Source of the DNA: Synechococcus sp. HJ21-Hayes
GTDB taxonomy: Bacteria > Cyanobacteriota > Cyanobacteriia > PCC-6307 > Cyanobiaceae
NCBI RefSeq assembly: GCF_024345835.1
Contig: NZ_JAGQBW010000007.1
Coordinates: 81,366-145,365, forward strand
Length of the DNA stretch: 64,000 bases
Direction: 5' to 3'
Made by a program: the position numbers and the translations under genes. The notes under the pieces were generated by a model that ran no database searches, was not told the origin of the DNA, and saw nothing but the letters and a program-made list of their open reading frames with translations. Shown here one piece after another: positions 9,054 to 20,120 of the stretch (positions are counted from its first letter, which is position 1; each line of letters opens with the position of its first letter).

Positions 9054-9884
9054 ATGCATGGTTTGCTGAGTTCTGCTCTTCGCCGCCTCCCAAGCCCGTT
9101 CCTGCCGGCTTCGATCGCGCTGGGGTGCACCCTCTCCCTGCTTCTGCCTCAGGCGCCTGTGCGGGCCGCGGCTGATCAGGTGGAGGTCCCCCCGACAGAC
9201 TCCGCACCCGCTCTCGCTCCCCCCCTCGAACTGGCCCCGCGACCCACCAAGGTGGCCCTGCGCGATGCCGCTGCGCCGGCGGATACCGCTGCAGCCAGCA
9301 GCGCCTATCCCATCACCCCTGAGCGGCGGGCCCTGCTCAACACCATTCGCTTTGCCGAGGGCACCTGGGCCCGGGGTGAAGATCTGGGCTATCGGATCAT
9401 GTTTGGCGGGGGTCTGGCTCCCCATCTGGAACGCCACCCCGATCGGGTCAACTACTCCGGCGGCTACGCCAGCGCCGCTGCCGGCGCTTACCAGTTCATG
9501 CCGTTCACCTGGGCCCTGGCCAGTCGCAGTTTGCGCCTGCAGGGGTTTGGTCCCCACGTGCAAGATCAGGCAGCTCTGTTCCTGATCCAGCGCCGCGGCG
9601 CCCTTGAGCTGGCCGATCGGGGTGAGTTCACCCCCCATCTGGCCGCCAAGCTGGCGCCGGAGTGGGCCTCCTTCCCCACGTTGGCCGGCCGCAGTTACTA
9701 CGGCCAGCCCGTGCAGCGCTACGCCCTGCTCAAGAGCTTCTATGAGCGCAACCTCTCGGAGCTGCGTGCCGGTGCTGCCATCCCGGCCACCGTGGCCCAG
9801 AGCCCCCGTTGCTTGCCGGTGGAATCCCTGCGTTGCCAACTCGAAGCGCTTGAAGCCATGGGCCCCCGCAGCAAACCCCTGTGA
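9054..9884 (+). CDS. exported lambda-type lysozyme / muramidase-like protein
   Basis: An N-terminal signal sequence (to about residue 39, ending APVRAAA) is followed by a proline/alanine-rich linker and, from about residue 88, a domain resembling phage lambda lysozyme and COG4678 muramidases. The likely catalytic glutamate is in TIRFAEGT (Glu102), and GGYASAAAGAYQFMP matches the conserved core. It would cleave peptidoglycan in the periplasm. It stands alone after a long leader; no holin or other phage gene is nearby, so it looks like a host gene for wall remodelling. Confidence 0.8.
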   Translation: MHGLLSSALRRLPSPFLPASIALGCTLSLLLPQAPVRAAADQVEVPPTDSAPALAPPLELAPRPTKVALRDAAAPADTAAASSAYPITPERRALLNTIRFAEGTWARGEDLGYRIMFGGGLAPHLERHPDRVNYSGGYASAAAGAYQFMPFTWALASRSLRLQGFGPHVQDQAALFLIQRRGALELADRGEFTPHLAAKLAPEWASFPTLAGRSYYGQPVQRYALLKSFYERNLSELRAGAAIPATVAQSPRCLPVESLRCQLEALEAMGPRSKPL

Positions 9885-9896
9885 CTCTGATCAGCG

Positions 9897-10769
9897 TCAG
9901 GTCTCTCCGTCCTTGAGCTTGGCCTTGCCCACGGTGTTCTGGGCGATTAGGTAGGCCACGGCGATGGCTCCCACGAAACCCAGAGCGTTGCGCAGCAGGG
10001 GCAGCAGATCGGGGGTGCGGGTCACGATCGGGGCAACCCCGAACACACCAAACAAAATCACCCACAGGGGAGAGAGCAGCAGCACCCAGGCCCACTCCAC
10101 TTTGTGTTCGGGCTTGCGGGGATAGGCCGCAAATCCCACGATCAGGCCCCCCAGCACCGAGGTGGCCAGGGTGAGCACCCATTGCTCATTGGGCAGCCCT
10201 GGCACCACCTGGCACCCGCCCCGGTCGAGACAGGTTTCCACCGCCGCTAGGGAGTCCACGATGGCCGCATCCTGGCCGTGGTCGCGCACGTAGTACTGGT
10301 TGCCGAAGCGGGTTTGCAGCTCTACCCAGTAGGTGCGCGGCATCAGGGCGAACAGGGCATCACCCACGTTGAAATTGAGCAGGTTGCCGCCGCGCTCATC
10401 GGCCACCAGCAGCAGGCTGCGCTCATCCAGGCCCCAGAATTCCTTCACCGCCAGGCCGGGCGTGCGGTCGTACTGGGTGAGTACCCGCAACTTCCAGCCA
10501 CTGCGCTGCTCCACCTCGTTGAGGTGCTGCTCCAGGCTGCTGCGCTGCTGGTCCGTGAGGATCTTGGCCAGGTCGATCACCGGCGTGGGGTGATCGGGGA
10601 GCAGATCGGGATTGTCGTAGGCCGCCGCAGGCGCAACGCCCAGGCTGAGCAGCAGGGCCAGCCCGAGCACGGTGGTGACCAGGGCGGCAGTGGCTCGCGC
10701 CCAGGCCCGCTGGAGAGTCAGATGAAGAAACTCCCGCGGGCCCATGGCAACTGCTTCAGTGGCCAGCAT
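9897..10769 (-). CDS. TPM-domain thylakoid protein, Psb32-like
   Basis: A signal-like hydrophobic segment is followed by YDNPDLLPDHPTPVIDLAKILTD and a TPM fold (TLP18.3/Psb32/MOLO-1), then two or three C-terminal membrane spans. Homologues assist photosystem II repair and protect it from photodamage, mostly on the lumenal side. I place the start at the ATG at 10769, with GGGAG just upstream; an ATG at 10745 is the alternative. Longer frames would run into the divergent methyltransferase gene. It faces and nearly touches the lysozyme gene. Confidence 0.8.
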   Translation of the reverse strand: MLATEAVAMGPREFLHLTLQRAWARATAALVTTVLGLALLLSLGVAPAAAYDNPDLLPDHPTPVIDLAKILTDQQRSSLEQHLNEVEQRSGWKLRVLTQYDRTPGLAVKEFWGLDERSLLLVADERGGNLLNFNVGDALFALMPRTYWVELQTRFGNQYYVRDHGQDAAIVDSLAAVETCLDRGGCQVVPGLPNEQWVLTLATSVLGGLIVGFAAYPRKPEHKVEWAWVLLLSPLWVILFGVFGVAPIVTRTPDLLPLLRNALGFVGAIAVAYLIAQNTVGKAKLKDGET

Positions 10770-10793
10770 TCTCCCTGAGCTGAGCCCATCCCC

Positions 10794-11960
10794 GTGACTC
10801 CCCTTCCGGCTGCACCCCCCTGGTTGGCCCAGCGCCTGGAGCAGGCCGGTGGCGCCGTGCCGTTTGCCACCTACATGGAGTGGGCCCTGCATGATCCTGA
10901 ACACGGTGCCTATGGCAGTGGCCGGCTGCAGGTGGGCCCCCGCGGCGATTTCGCTACCTCGCCATCCCTCGGCCCCGATTTCGCCGCCCTGCTGGCTCCC
11001 CAGCTGGTGCAGTGGCTGCAGGAGTTGGCTGAGCAGCATCCGGGCCAGCCCCTCGCCTTGGTGGAGACGGGACCGGGAGAAGGCGACTTAGCCCTGCAGT
11101 TGGCCGAGGCTCTGGCCGAGAACTGGCCCGCGTTGGCGGCCCGCACTTCCCTGGTGCTGGTGGAGCCCAATCCGGGCATGGCGGCCCGCCAGCGCCAGCG
11201 CTTGGCCGTCTGCCCCCTGCCCTGCCGATGGGTGGGCCTGGCGGAGCTGGCAGCTGCGCCGGTGCAGGGGGTGGTGCTGGCCCACGAGGTGCTCGATGCC
11301 TTGGCGGTGGAGCGGATTGTCTGGGACGGGGCGCACTGGCGCCAGCAATTGCTGGAACTCCACCAGGGCCTGCTGCGGCTGGTGCCCGGCGAACCCCTGG
11401 GGCCGCAGGCCGAGGCGCCACTCACAGCCCTGGGGCTCCTGCCGGCCAACCCCCAGCGTCCGCCTGGCTGGACCACCGAGTTGCATCCGGGACTGCAGCC
11501 CTGGCTCCAAGCCGCGGCGGCGGGCCTCAGCGCCGGGCGAATGCTGGTGATCGATTACGCCCATGAGGCCTGGCGTTACTACGCGCCCCAGCGCGCCAAC
11601 GGCACCCTGATGGCCTATCGCGGTCAGCAGGCCAGTGATGATCCGCTCCAGGACCCCGGCCACTGGGATCTCACGGCCCATCTGTGCATCGAGAGCCTGG
11701 TGGCGGCAGGGGATGCCACGGGGTGGTCGTTGGTGGGGCAGCGGCGTCAGGGCGAGGCCCTGCTGGCCCTCGGCCTGGCCCAGCGGCTCCATGGCTTGCA
11801 GCACCAATCCGTTGGCCAGCTCGCCGATCTGCTCAGCCGCCGGGAAGCGCTGCTGCGCCTGGTGGACCCCATGGCCCTGGGGGACTTCCGCTGGCTGGCC
11901 TTCTCACGGGGCCCGGCCGGGGCGATGCCCCTGTTCCTGCAAGATCCGTCCCTGGTCTAG
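10794..11960 (+). CDS. class I SAM-dependent methyltransferase, MidA/NDUFAF7 family
   Basis: The 388-residue protein has the family opening PFATYMEWALHDPEHGAY, the GDFATSPSLGPDF loop and the AdoMet motif LVETGPGEGDLALQLAE. NDUFAF7/MidA methylates an arginine of a complex I subunit in mitochondria; in cyanobacteria the likely target would be the related NDH-1 complex, which is inference. The start is a GTG. It diverges from the Psb32-like gene. Confidence 0.82.
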   Translation: MTPLPAAPPWLAQRLEQAGGAVPFATYMEWALHDPEHGAYGSGRLQVGPRGDFATSPSLGPDFAALLAPQLVQWLQELAEQHPGQPLALVETGPGEGDLALQLAEALAENWPALAARTSLVLVEPNPGMAARQRQRLAVCPLPCRWVGLAELAAAPVQGVVLAHEVLDALAVERIVWDGAHWRQQLLELHQGLLRLVPGEPLGPQAEAPLTALGLLPANPQRPPGWTTELHPGLQPWLQAAAAGLSAGRMLVIDYAHEAWRYYAPQRANGTLMAYRGQQASDDPLQDPGHWDLTAHLCIESLVAAGDATGWSLVGQRRQGEALLALGLAQRLHGLQHQSVGQLADLLSRREALLRLVDPMALGDFRWLAFSRGPAGAMPLFLQDPSLV

Positions 11961-11994
11961 GACGAGGGATCGCTGTGTCGGGACTGTCCAGCGC

Positions 11995-13131
11995 TCAGCC
12001 CAAGGCGGCCAACACCGCGCGGATGGTGTCGGCGCTCACGTCGTCACGGATCTCCACCCTGCCCAGCCCGGTGGGCAGCACGAAGCGAACCTTGCCGTCC
12101 CGAACTTTCTTGTCCCCTTGGAGGCACTCGAGCACGGCATCGGGATCGAGATCGGGCCAGGCCATCGGCAGTCCGGCGGCAGCGATCACCGCTTTCTGCC
12201 TCCTCTGATCCTCCTGGCTCCACAGGCCCATGGCCAAGGACACCTCACCGGCGGCGATCATGCCCAGACCCACGGCCTCGCCGTGCAGGTAGGTGCCGTA
12301 GCCGCACAGGGCTTCCACCACGTGGCCGAGGGTGTGGCCGTAATTGAGGATCGCCCGCAGGCCGCCTTCCCGTTCATCGGCCGCCACCACCTGCGCCTTG
12401 GCAGCGGCGGAGCGCTCCAACAGGCTCTGCAACCGCTGGGCGCCAACGCTGGCCAGGCTGGCCAGGCCCGCAGCGGGGTCATGCTCGGCGGCGGTGTGCA
12501 GATCGGTGAACAGTTCGGCATCACCGATCACGCCGTACTTGATCACCTCGGCCATGCCGGCCCGGAATTCGCGCTCCGGCAGGGTGGCGAGGGTGGCGGG
12601 ATCGATCAGCACCAGCCTTGGCTGGTGAAACGCCCCGATCAGGTTCTTGCCGCCAGGGTGGTTCACGCCAGTCTTACCGCCGATGGCGGCATCCACCATG
12701 GCCAGCAGGGTGGTGGGCACCTGCACCACGGCGATGCCCCGCAGCCAGGTGGCGGCGGCGAATCCCGCCATGTCGCCCACCACGCCGCCGCCAAGGGCCA
12801 CGATCAGTGACCCCCGCTCCAACTTGCGGGCGAAGGCGGCGTCGTGAATCTGCGCCACCGTGGCGGGGGTCTTCTGGTCTTCGCCGGCCTCGATCACCAG
12901 GTCCGTTGCCGCGAAGCCACTGGCGATCAAGCTCTGCAGCACGTTCGCGCCGTAGTGCTGGTGCACCACCGGGTTGGTGACCACCAGCACCTTGGTACCG
13001 GCCTTAAAGCCGCGGCCACGCACCTGCTTTCCCAGTTGGTGCAGGCTGCCGTCACCGATCACGATCGGATAGGGGTTGGCGCTCAGGGCCACCTCGATGG
13101 TTCGGGAGGGGCACGCGGCGGCAACGGTCAT
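11995..13131 (-). CDS. aroB: 3-dehydroquinate synthase
   Basis: AroB converts DAHP to 3-dehydroquinate, the second step of the shikimate pathway, with NAD and a divalent metal. Motifs visible include the NAD-binding [42 protein letters not shown] and the metal-site histidines in [11 protein letters not shown]. The ATG at 13131 gives 378 residues, close to the usual length; an upstream GTG/ATG extension is proline-rich and unlikely. It lies just downstream of the phosphoribosyltransferase gene on the same strand. Confidence 0.95.
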   Translation of the reverse strand: MTVAAACPSRTIEVALSANPYPIVIGDGSLHQLGKQVRGRGFKAGTKVLVVTNPVVHQHYGANVLQSLIASGFAATDLVIEAGEDQKTPATVAQIHDAAFARKLERGSLIVALGGGVVGDMAGFAAATWLRGIAVVQVPTTLLAMVDAAIGGKTGVNHPGGKNLIGAFHQPRLVLIDPATLATLPEREFRAGMAEVIKYGVIGDAELFTDLHTAAEHDPAAGLASLASVGAQRLQSLLERSAAAKAQVVAADEREGGLRAILNYGHTLGHVVEALCGYGTYLHGEAVGLGMIAAGEVSLAMGLWSQEDQRRQKAVIAAAGLPMAWPDLDPDAVLECLQGDKKVRDGKVRFVLPTGLGRVEIRDDVSADTIRAVLAALG

Positions 13132-13203
13132 GACGGGTGGTGGGGCGGCCAGAGGTGTTGAGGCTACGGGGGCAGAACGGAGCGATGGCGGGCTCGTCAA
13201 GGC

Positions 13204-13584
13204 TCAGCTGCGTGAGGCGCGGTAGCGCTGCTCATCAGCAGATGCCCCTGCGCCACTTTCCCAAGGAAATACGATCCACTCACTGGAGTCAGTGATCTCC
13301 ACGGCTTGCCACCACTGGGGCTCGGCTTTGCTCACCCACACCACCACCTGGCTGTTTTCCAAGTGCTTGTAGGGCCCCAAGGTCAGCCCGGTTTCGTAGA
13401 CGTCATCAACCACGAGACAGCCCGCCCTGGCCTCTGCCAGCAGGGGGAGCCCCAGGCGGTGGCTGAGGGCTACGGCCAGCACTAGTCCGCCGCGGGGGAT
13501 GCCGAAGATCCCGTTGAAGCCTGAGGACCCCGCAGCGATCTGTTCCACGGCTTGATCAAAGGCGTCCCAGGTGAGGTTGCGCAT
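13204..13584 (-). CDS. phosphoribosyltransferase-like protein
   Basis: The core reads FNGIFGIPRGGLVLAVALSHRLGLPLL and then the PRPP-binding loop CLVVDDVYETGLT, as in small cyanobacterial phosphoribosyltransferases of about 130 residues. The base or substrate is unknown. I start it at the ATG at 13584. The frame stays open to an ATG at 13854 that overlaps the recQ stop (ATGA), so a 216-residue form translated by coupling to recQ is possible. Confidence 0.7.
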   Translation of the reverse strand: MRNLTWDAFDQAVEQIAAGSSGFNGIFGIPRGGLVLAVALSHRLGLPLLAEARAGCLVVDDVYETGLTLGPYKHLENSQVVVWVSKAEPQWWQAVEITDSSEWIVFPWESGAGASADEQRYRASRS

Positions 13585-13850
13585 TGATTGGGGTCGATCC
13601 CTGAACGATCGCCATGGTCGCAACAGCGTGGCTGGTTGCGGGAGTGTCGCGCGTTCTTCGCCCAGGGTCCGAGCGCTTGGCCCCAGCTCCATATCGACCC
13701 AAGGCCGAGGCGCATGAAGAACCAGCCGCAGCTTGACAAACCTGGGCGCCTGGTTGGCGGCGCCATAGTCCGAGGGATCAAACAGGTCGCTGCGATTCGC
13801 GGGAGGACTGAGCCTGCTGGCCACGCTGATCGAATCCAGCGACCTCTGCG

Positions 13851-15795
<1,945 letters not shown>

Positions 15796-15797
<2 letters not shown>

Positions 15798-16677
15798 GCC
15801 AGCCACCACCCGCAGTGCCACCGCCTGGGGCTTCCTGGCACCGGGCCTGATCCTGATCGGACTTTCGGTGCTGATCCCCGCGGCCATGGCCCTGGTGATG
15901 AGCTTCACCCAGAGCGGTCTGGATGTGAGCGAACCGCTGCAGTTCGTTGGTCTGGCCAATATCCGCCGTCTGCTGGCGGATCCGATGTTCTTCAAGGTGC
16001 TTGGCACCACCCTTCTTTATCTGGTGGGCGTGGTTCCGCCAGTGGTGCTTGGGGCCCTGGCCCTAGCGGTGCTGGTGAACCGACAACTCCCGGGCATCCA
16101 CTGGTTTCGGGCCGCCCTTTACACGCCGGTGTTGGTGTCGATCGTGGTGGCGGCGATCGCTTTTCGCTGGCTCTATGCCGAAACCGGCTTGATCAACGGC
16201 TGGCTCAGCGCGCTGCTGGGGCCGGCCTTTTCGCCGATCGGCTTCCTCACCAATCCCCTGCTGGCGCTGCCCTCGGTGATGGTGGTGACGCTCTGGAAAG
16301 GCCTCGGTTACTACATGGTGATTTTTCTGGCTGGCCTTCAGGGCATCTCTCCGGACCTTTACGAGGCCGCTGAGCTGGATGGCAGCGAGGGCTGGCGTAA
16401 GCACCTCGACATCACCCTGCCGTTGCTGCGGCCCTACCTCACCCTCGTGGCCGTGATCTCCGCCATCGCGGCCACGAAGGTGTTCGAGGAGGTGTACCTG
16501 ATGACCCAGGGCGGCCCAGCGGATGCCACCAAGACCCTCGTGTACTACGTGTACGACCAGGCCTTCGCCGAACTGGAGATCAGCTACGCCTGCACTGTTG
16601 GCCTGGCTCTGTTTGTGATCGTGCTCCTGCTCAGCTTGGTGCGCTTCGCCTTCGCCGGCGACAAAGGTTTCAGCTGA
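15796..16677 (+). CDS. sugar-type ABC transporter permease (MalF/UgpA-like)
   Basis: About 294 residues with six hydrophobic spans and the permease EAA loop YEAAELDGSEGWRKHLDITLPLLRP, the site that docks the ATPase. It belongs to the carbohydrate ABC importer permeases. No substrate-binding protein, second permease or ATPase gene is adjacent, so its partners must be elsewhere. Its ATG overlaps the recQ start; an in-frame ATG at 15760 is an alternative. Confidence 0.85.
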
Positions 16678-16737
16678 CCGGCTTGCCCCTTCTGAAGCCC
16701 CTAGAGATGCGATGGTGGTTGATTGACCTGCCGGCGC

Positions 16738-17985
16738 ATGGGCGCTTCGATCGGGATAGTGGGGGGAGGCCAGCTGGCCTGGATGCTGGCGGAGGCTGCC
16801 CAACGGCGGGGTGTGTCCCTGCAGGTGCAAACCCCCAATCCCCAGGATCCTGCCGTTGCGCTGGCATCCGGCGTGGTGCAGGCGGATGTGCGCGATGTGG
16901 GCGCCACCCGGAGGTTGGCCCAGGGCTGCTCCGCCATCAGCTTTGAGAATGAGTGGGTGGATCTGCAGGGCCTGGCTCCCTTGGAGGCGGAAGGTATTCA
17001 GTTCGTTCCCTGCCTGGATGCCCTCAAACCCCTGGTGTGCAAGCGCAGCCAACGGGAACTGTTGCAGCGGCTGAATCTGCCTTCCCCGCGCTGGATTCCC
17101 CTGGATCTGGTGCAGCAGAAGCAGCCCGTTCCAGAGCTGATGCCGCCGGTACCGACGGGTGCTCCCAGCGGTGCTCCTGCCCCAGGCCCTGCTGTGCAGT
17201 TGCCGGATGGGTTCGCCTTTCCGTTGATGGCCAAGGCTGCCAGTGGCGGCTACGACGGCAAGGGCACCGCCCTGCTGCGTTCAGCCGTGGAGCTAGAGGC
17301 CTTGATGCAGCGGGTGGACGCCGGGAACTGGATCCTGGAGGAGTTCGTGAGCTTCGACCAGGAGCTAGCGGTGGTGGCTGCCCGGGACCGCCAGGGGGAA
17401 GTGGTGTGTTTTCCCCTGGTGCAAACCCATCAGTACCAGCAGGTGTGTGACTGGGTGCTGGCACCGCTGGAGGCGAACCACGGCCTGCAGCAGCGGGTGC
17501 GCAACATTGCCGCCTCGCTGCTCACCTCTCTGGATTATGTGGGCGTGCTCTCGATTGAGTTCTTTTATGGGCCCAGGGGCCTGATGGTCAATGAACTGGC
17601 GCCCCGCACCCACAATTCCGGCCATTTCTCCATTGAAGCCTGCAATCTCAGCCAGTTTGATCAGCAACTGCTCGTGGTGGCCGGTGAGCAAGCTCAGGAA
17701 CCAGAGCTGGTGGTGCCTGGTGCCTTGATGGTGAATCTGCTCGGCTTCGAGGTGTCCGACAGTGAGTACGCCCCCCAGCGCGAGGCGCTGAAGGCCCTTG
17801 CTGATGCGCACCTGCACTGGTATGGCAAGCAGGGAGCGGCCCCCGGCCGCAAGCTGGGTCACATCACCGTGCTGCTGCGCGAAGCAGAGAGTGCCGCTCG
17901 CCGCCAGGAGGCCATGGCACGCCTTGAGCAGGTGAGGCAGATCTGGCCCCTACCGCCTGGCCCGGATCCCCAGCAGGGGGCTTAG
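16738..17985 (+). CDS. purK: 5-(carboxyamino)imidazole ribonucleotide synthase
   Basis: PurK carboxylates AIR to N5-CAIR with ATP and bicarbonate in purine synthesis. The N-terminal GIVGGGQLAWMLAEAA, the ATP-grasp segment FPLMAKAASGGYDGKGTAL and the C-terminal VNELAPRTHNSGHFSIEAC are diagnostic. The ATG at 16738 is preferred over a TTG at 16723. A proline/alanine insertion (about residues 135-155) sits before the ATP-grasp domain. A 6S-RNA-like structure follows immediately. Confidence 0.95.
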   Translation: MGASIGIVGGGQLAWMLAEAAQRRGVSLQVQTPNPQDPAVALASGVVQADVRDVGATRRLAQGCSAISFENEWVDLQGLAPLEAEGIQFVPCLDALKPLVCKRSQRELLQRLNLPSPRWIPLDLVQQKQPVPELMPPVPTGAPSGAPAPGPAVQLPDGFAFPLMAKAASGGYDGKGTALLRSAVELEALMQRVDAGNWILEEFVSFDQELAVVAARDRQGEVVCFPLVQTHQYQQVCDWVLAPLEANHGLQQRVRNIAASLLTSLDYVGVLSIEFFYGPRGLMVNELAPRTHNSGHFSIEACNLSQFDQQLLVVAGEQAQEPELVVPGALMVNLLGFEVSDSEYAPQREALKALADAHLHWYGKQGAAPGRKLGHITVLLREAESAARRQEAMARLEQVRQIWPLPPGPDPQQGA

Positions 17986-17986
17986 G

Positions 17987-18188
17987 ATTGCGCTGGGCTG
18001 CTGTGTTGGTGACTGCCTTCTACAGTTTTCTGATCTGACTCCCTTTTCGACTTGGGGCGTCTGTCGCGACAGTGCCGTAGACCGGCCTCGTAGCCGGAAA
18101 CGAATCTCCGCTCTGACTCCCCTTCTGGTTTATCCAGGTCGGAATCTGGGGCAACACGGCACGGTGGTCCATCCTCTTCCAGTGCAAT
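17987..18188 (+). ncRNA. ssaA: 6S RNA candidate (6Sa RNA)
   Basis: A rod-like fold is visible by eye. The outer arms ATTGCGCTGG (17987-17996) and CCAGTGCAAT (18179-18188) pair, as do CTGTGTTG (18001-18008) and CAACACGG (18152-18159). The inside holds pyrimidine-rich unpaired stretches and short hairpins such as CTGTCGCGACAG and CCGGC-loop-GCCGG. About 200 bases, a closed rod with a central bubble and a position next to purK fit cyanobacterial 6S RNA, which I recall as purK-linked. It would bind RNA polymerase. Exact ends are estimates. Confidence 0.7.
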
Positions 18189-18262
18189 GAGTCCTGTCAG
18201 TTCCGAGGGTTGGACGGACTGGCGAGTGGACTGACAAACGGTCTGACACATTGACGCACGAC

Positions 18263-18502
18263 ATGACCAGATCCTTTGCCCTCGCTGTGGCTGTTGTTGC
18301 GCTTGGCGTCTGTGTGGTGCCTGTCCGGGCCATCAGCCGTGATGACGCCTGTGCGCGCTTTGCCAGCAAGCTCAGCGACGCAGTGAAAGCTGGCGACACC
18401 GCCAAGGCGCAGCAGGTTTACAGCGTTGGCAGCCAGCGCATCGCCAGCCGCTTCAACGGAGCCACTTGCCCCAACGTTCAGCCCCCGGCCAGCGGCAACT
18501 AA
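18263..18502 (+). CDS. small exported protein of unknown function
   Basis: The 79-residue product has a clear signal peptide (basic MTRSF, hydrophobic core, VPVRA cleavage-like site) and a mature part of about 55 residues with two cysteines and an alanine-rich helix (KLSDAVKAGDTAKAQQVY). I do not recognise the family. The ATG at 18263 is chosen over a TTG four codons upstream. It follows the 6S RNA candidate and stands alone. Confidence 0.55.
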   Translation: MTRSFALAVAVVALGVCVVPVRAISRDDACARFASKLSDAVKAGDTAKAQQVYSVGSQRIASRFNGATCPNVQPPASGN

Positions 18503-19061
18503 GGCCACTCCTGGAGAATGCGGTCGAATAGGACCAGTCGGTCTCATCGGTGAAGATCCCCAGTGGTTGGTAGCGGGATCCGATCTTGCCAGCAAGTGGC
18601 TGCTGGCCAAGCTGAGCACCGACGTTCAATTTGGGTATACGGCTAAAGCTCAGGGAATTTGCTGCATTGCTGGTGGGTAATTTCAATGGATTCTCTTTCC
18701 CGCCAGCGCAAAGCTCTATGGCATTGTCGGGAATACAGGTGCCACGGCGTGAGCGATTCACGACAATCAAAAGGCCGTTCGGGGGTGGTCAGACTTTGGA
18801 CATGTGTTGGGATCAGTTCTCTCCACGTTCAGCGGATTTACCCCACATCGTTAATGCTTTTCATGGTTAGGACTGTTGGGTTCATGGATGATCAACCATG
18901 GAGATCTTCTTCTTGGTTCTAGACTGGTTTCTGTTGCTGTATCTCTTGGTTTGAGCTGTCTTTGAATGGCGTTGCTCAGTTGCCCATAAGCCCCGCTGTG
19001 TGTTGACCCTGTTCTGATGTCTTGGTGTGCCAGCCTTTGTTCGCGTCCACGGGTAAAGACC
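18503..19061. other. 559-base gap without a convincing gene
   Basis: Lower GC than the flanks, with only short frames of uneven composition on both strands. The one clear structural feature is an 18-base near-perfect palindrome at 18883-18900. It could hold an untranslated RNA or a decayed gene, but nothing supports either directly. Confidence 0.5.
18883..18900. repeat. 18-base near-perfect palindrome
   Basis: The sequence CATGGATGATCAACCATG equals its reverse complement except for one A-A mismatch pair. It lies inside the non-coding gap before the DUF2103 gene and may be a protein-binding site. Confidence 0.4.
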
Positions 19062-19340
19062 TCAGTTCTGCATGGTCTGCGCGATGAGGGCTTCCAGGCC
19101 GGCTTGATCCAGGCCGGTGACCACGAACACTTCCTGGGCGCTGCTGCCTCGGCGCGCCACCAGCTTCCAGCCTCCGGTAATGGGAATGGATACCCGTAGG
19201 CGAAGTTCCGGCGCTCGGCCCCTCACCCGGGAGATCACGGCGGGGGTGATGGTGTCGATCTCGGGGCTGCGCACCAGCCGCCGGAGCAGTGGGATCAGCC
19301 CGTCCAAGTAGGTGCTGTGGGTGATCACCAACCTGCCCAT
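19062..19340 (-). CDS. DUF2103 domain protein
   Basis: A 92-residue protein beginning MGRLVITHSTYLDGLIPLL and continuing through TPAVISRVRGRAPELRLRV to a C-terminal EVFVVTGLDQAGLEALI, matching the cyanobacterial DUF2103 family (sometimes called metal-binding). Function is unknown. The ATG at 19340 is chosen because the upstream extension has unrelated composition. Confidence 0.75.
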   Translation of the reverse strand: MGRLVITHSTYLDGLIPLLRRLVRSPEIDTITPAVISRVRGRAPELRLRVSIPITGGWKLVARRGSSAQEVFVVTGLDQAGLEALIAQTMQN

Positions 19341-19451
19341 GGTTTTGCCGTGGTATGGGCTGGCCAACCCTAGGGAACCCTTCAGAGCATGCCGTCCGCT
19401 CCACCTTGTCCATGGCTGCGCCAGCCCTACCCGATCGGCGCCACGCCCTGA

Positions 19452-19556
19452 TTGGCCAGCGCCTACCGGATCATCAGCTTCGTGTTGGAGGCTGAGCAGC
19501 AGAGGTTGCATACCCGGCCGCTGTTCCAGTTGATGCACCGTTCCCGCAACGGTTGA
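19452..19556 (+). CDS. possible 34-residue peptide (TTG start)
   Basis: The frame reads ASAYRIISFVLEAEQQRL then HTRPLFQLMHRSRNG, an amphipathic helix with a basic tail. In the same frame, directly before the TTG, lies a TGA closing a 20-residue frame that starts with ATG at 19399. The two together could be one small gene with an in-frame stop, or chance. No family is recognised. Confidence 0.25.
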   Translation: MASAYRIISFVLEAEQQRLHTRPLFQLMHRSRNG

Positions 19557-19567
19557 GGGTTTCCGCT

Positions 19568-19927
19568 TCAGCCCCGCTCCAACGGCGCCATGGTGAGGCC
19601 TTCAGCCCCGAGTTGTTGGTGGTACAGCTCGGCCTGCTCGAGGGGGCCGCTCCACACCACGGCTGAGCCCGTGGAATCAATCCGGTGGGCGAGATCCCAG
19701 GCCTGGTCTGGCTGCATGCCGGGGATGTAGCGCACCAGTACCTCCACCACGTGCTGGAAGGTGTTGTGGTCGTCGTCCAGCACGATCACCCGTGCTGTGG
19801 GGTAGGGCTGCTGCAGCAACTGGCGTTCCATCACGGCCTGCCCACCGGGGTTGGAGGACGTGCTTTGAACTGACTGCACGGGGGTCTTCAGCACGGCTGG
19901 ATGACGGTCAACAACAGAACAAGGCAT
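19568..19927 (-). CDS. clpS: ATP-dependent Clp protease adaptor ClpS-like protein
   Basis: The 119-residue protein has the ClpS core from about residue 44: ARVIVLDDDHNTFQHVVEVLVRYIPGM, with the DDxxNTF motif that contacts the N-terminal residue of N-degron substrates. ClpS hands such substrates to ClpC/ClpA-ClpP. The N-terminal 35 residues are variable. Cyanobacteria often have two ClpS forms; which one this is cannot be told. It diverges from petN across about 70 bases. Confidence 0.85.
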   Translation of the reverse strand: MPCSVVDRHPAVLKTPVQSVQSTSSNPGGQAVMERQLLQQPYPTARVIVLDDDHNTFQHVVEVLVRYIPGMQPDQAWDLAHRIDSTGSAVVWSGPLEQAELYHQQLGAEGLTMAPLERG

Positions 19928-19998
19928 CGAAGAGGTGGCCTGGGCCCTCTCAGGGCCTCAAGGCTGGGTAAAGTGCGCCCACACGAATTTCTCACGCC
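19928..19998. promoter_or_regulatory. clpS-petN divergent intergenic region with hairpin
   Basis: The 71-base spacer must hold both promoters. It contains an inverted repeat GGCCCT-CTC-AGGGCC at 19943-19957 and, nearer petN, the hexamer TAAAGT as a possible -10 element. No start site can be fixed from sequence. Confidence 0.35.
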
Positions 19999-20100
19999 AT
20001 GTTGATCACCGTGGGTTGGGCCTCCCTGGCTGCTCTGTTCACCTTCTCGATCGCCATGGTGGTGTGGGGCCGCAACGGCGACGGCACCCTTAACTTCTGA
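19999..20100 (+). CDS. petN: cytochrome b6f complex subunit PetN
   Basis: A 33-residue single-helix protein reading [20 protein letters not shown] and ending [13 protein letters not shown], nearly identical to cyanobacterial PetN (subunit VIII). It stabilises the cytochrome b6f complex in the thylakoid membrane. The C-terminal GRNGDGT tail is diagnostic. A small membrane protein gene follows in the same direction. Confidence 0.95.
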   Translation: MLITVGWASLAALFTFSIAMVVWGRNGDGTLNF

Positions 20101-20120
20101 GCCCCCTGGCAGCGGCTGCT

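Noticed and set aside
9054..9884. prophage, suggested by the lambda-type lysozyme
   Set aside because: No holin, structural, integrase or other phage gene lies nearby and the protein has its own signal peptide.
17982..18251. 89-residue minus-strand frame behind purK
   Set aside because: It covers the 6S-RNA-like rod, has charged low-complexity composition and matches no family; the RNA fold explains the sequence better.
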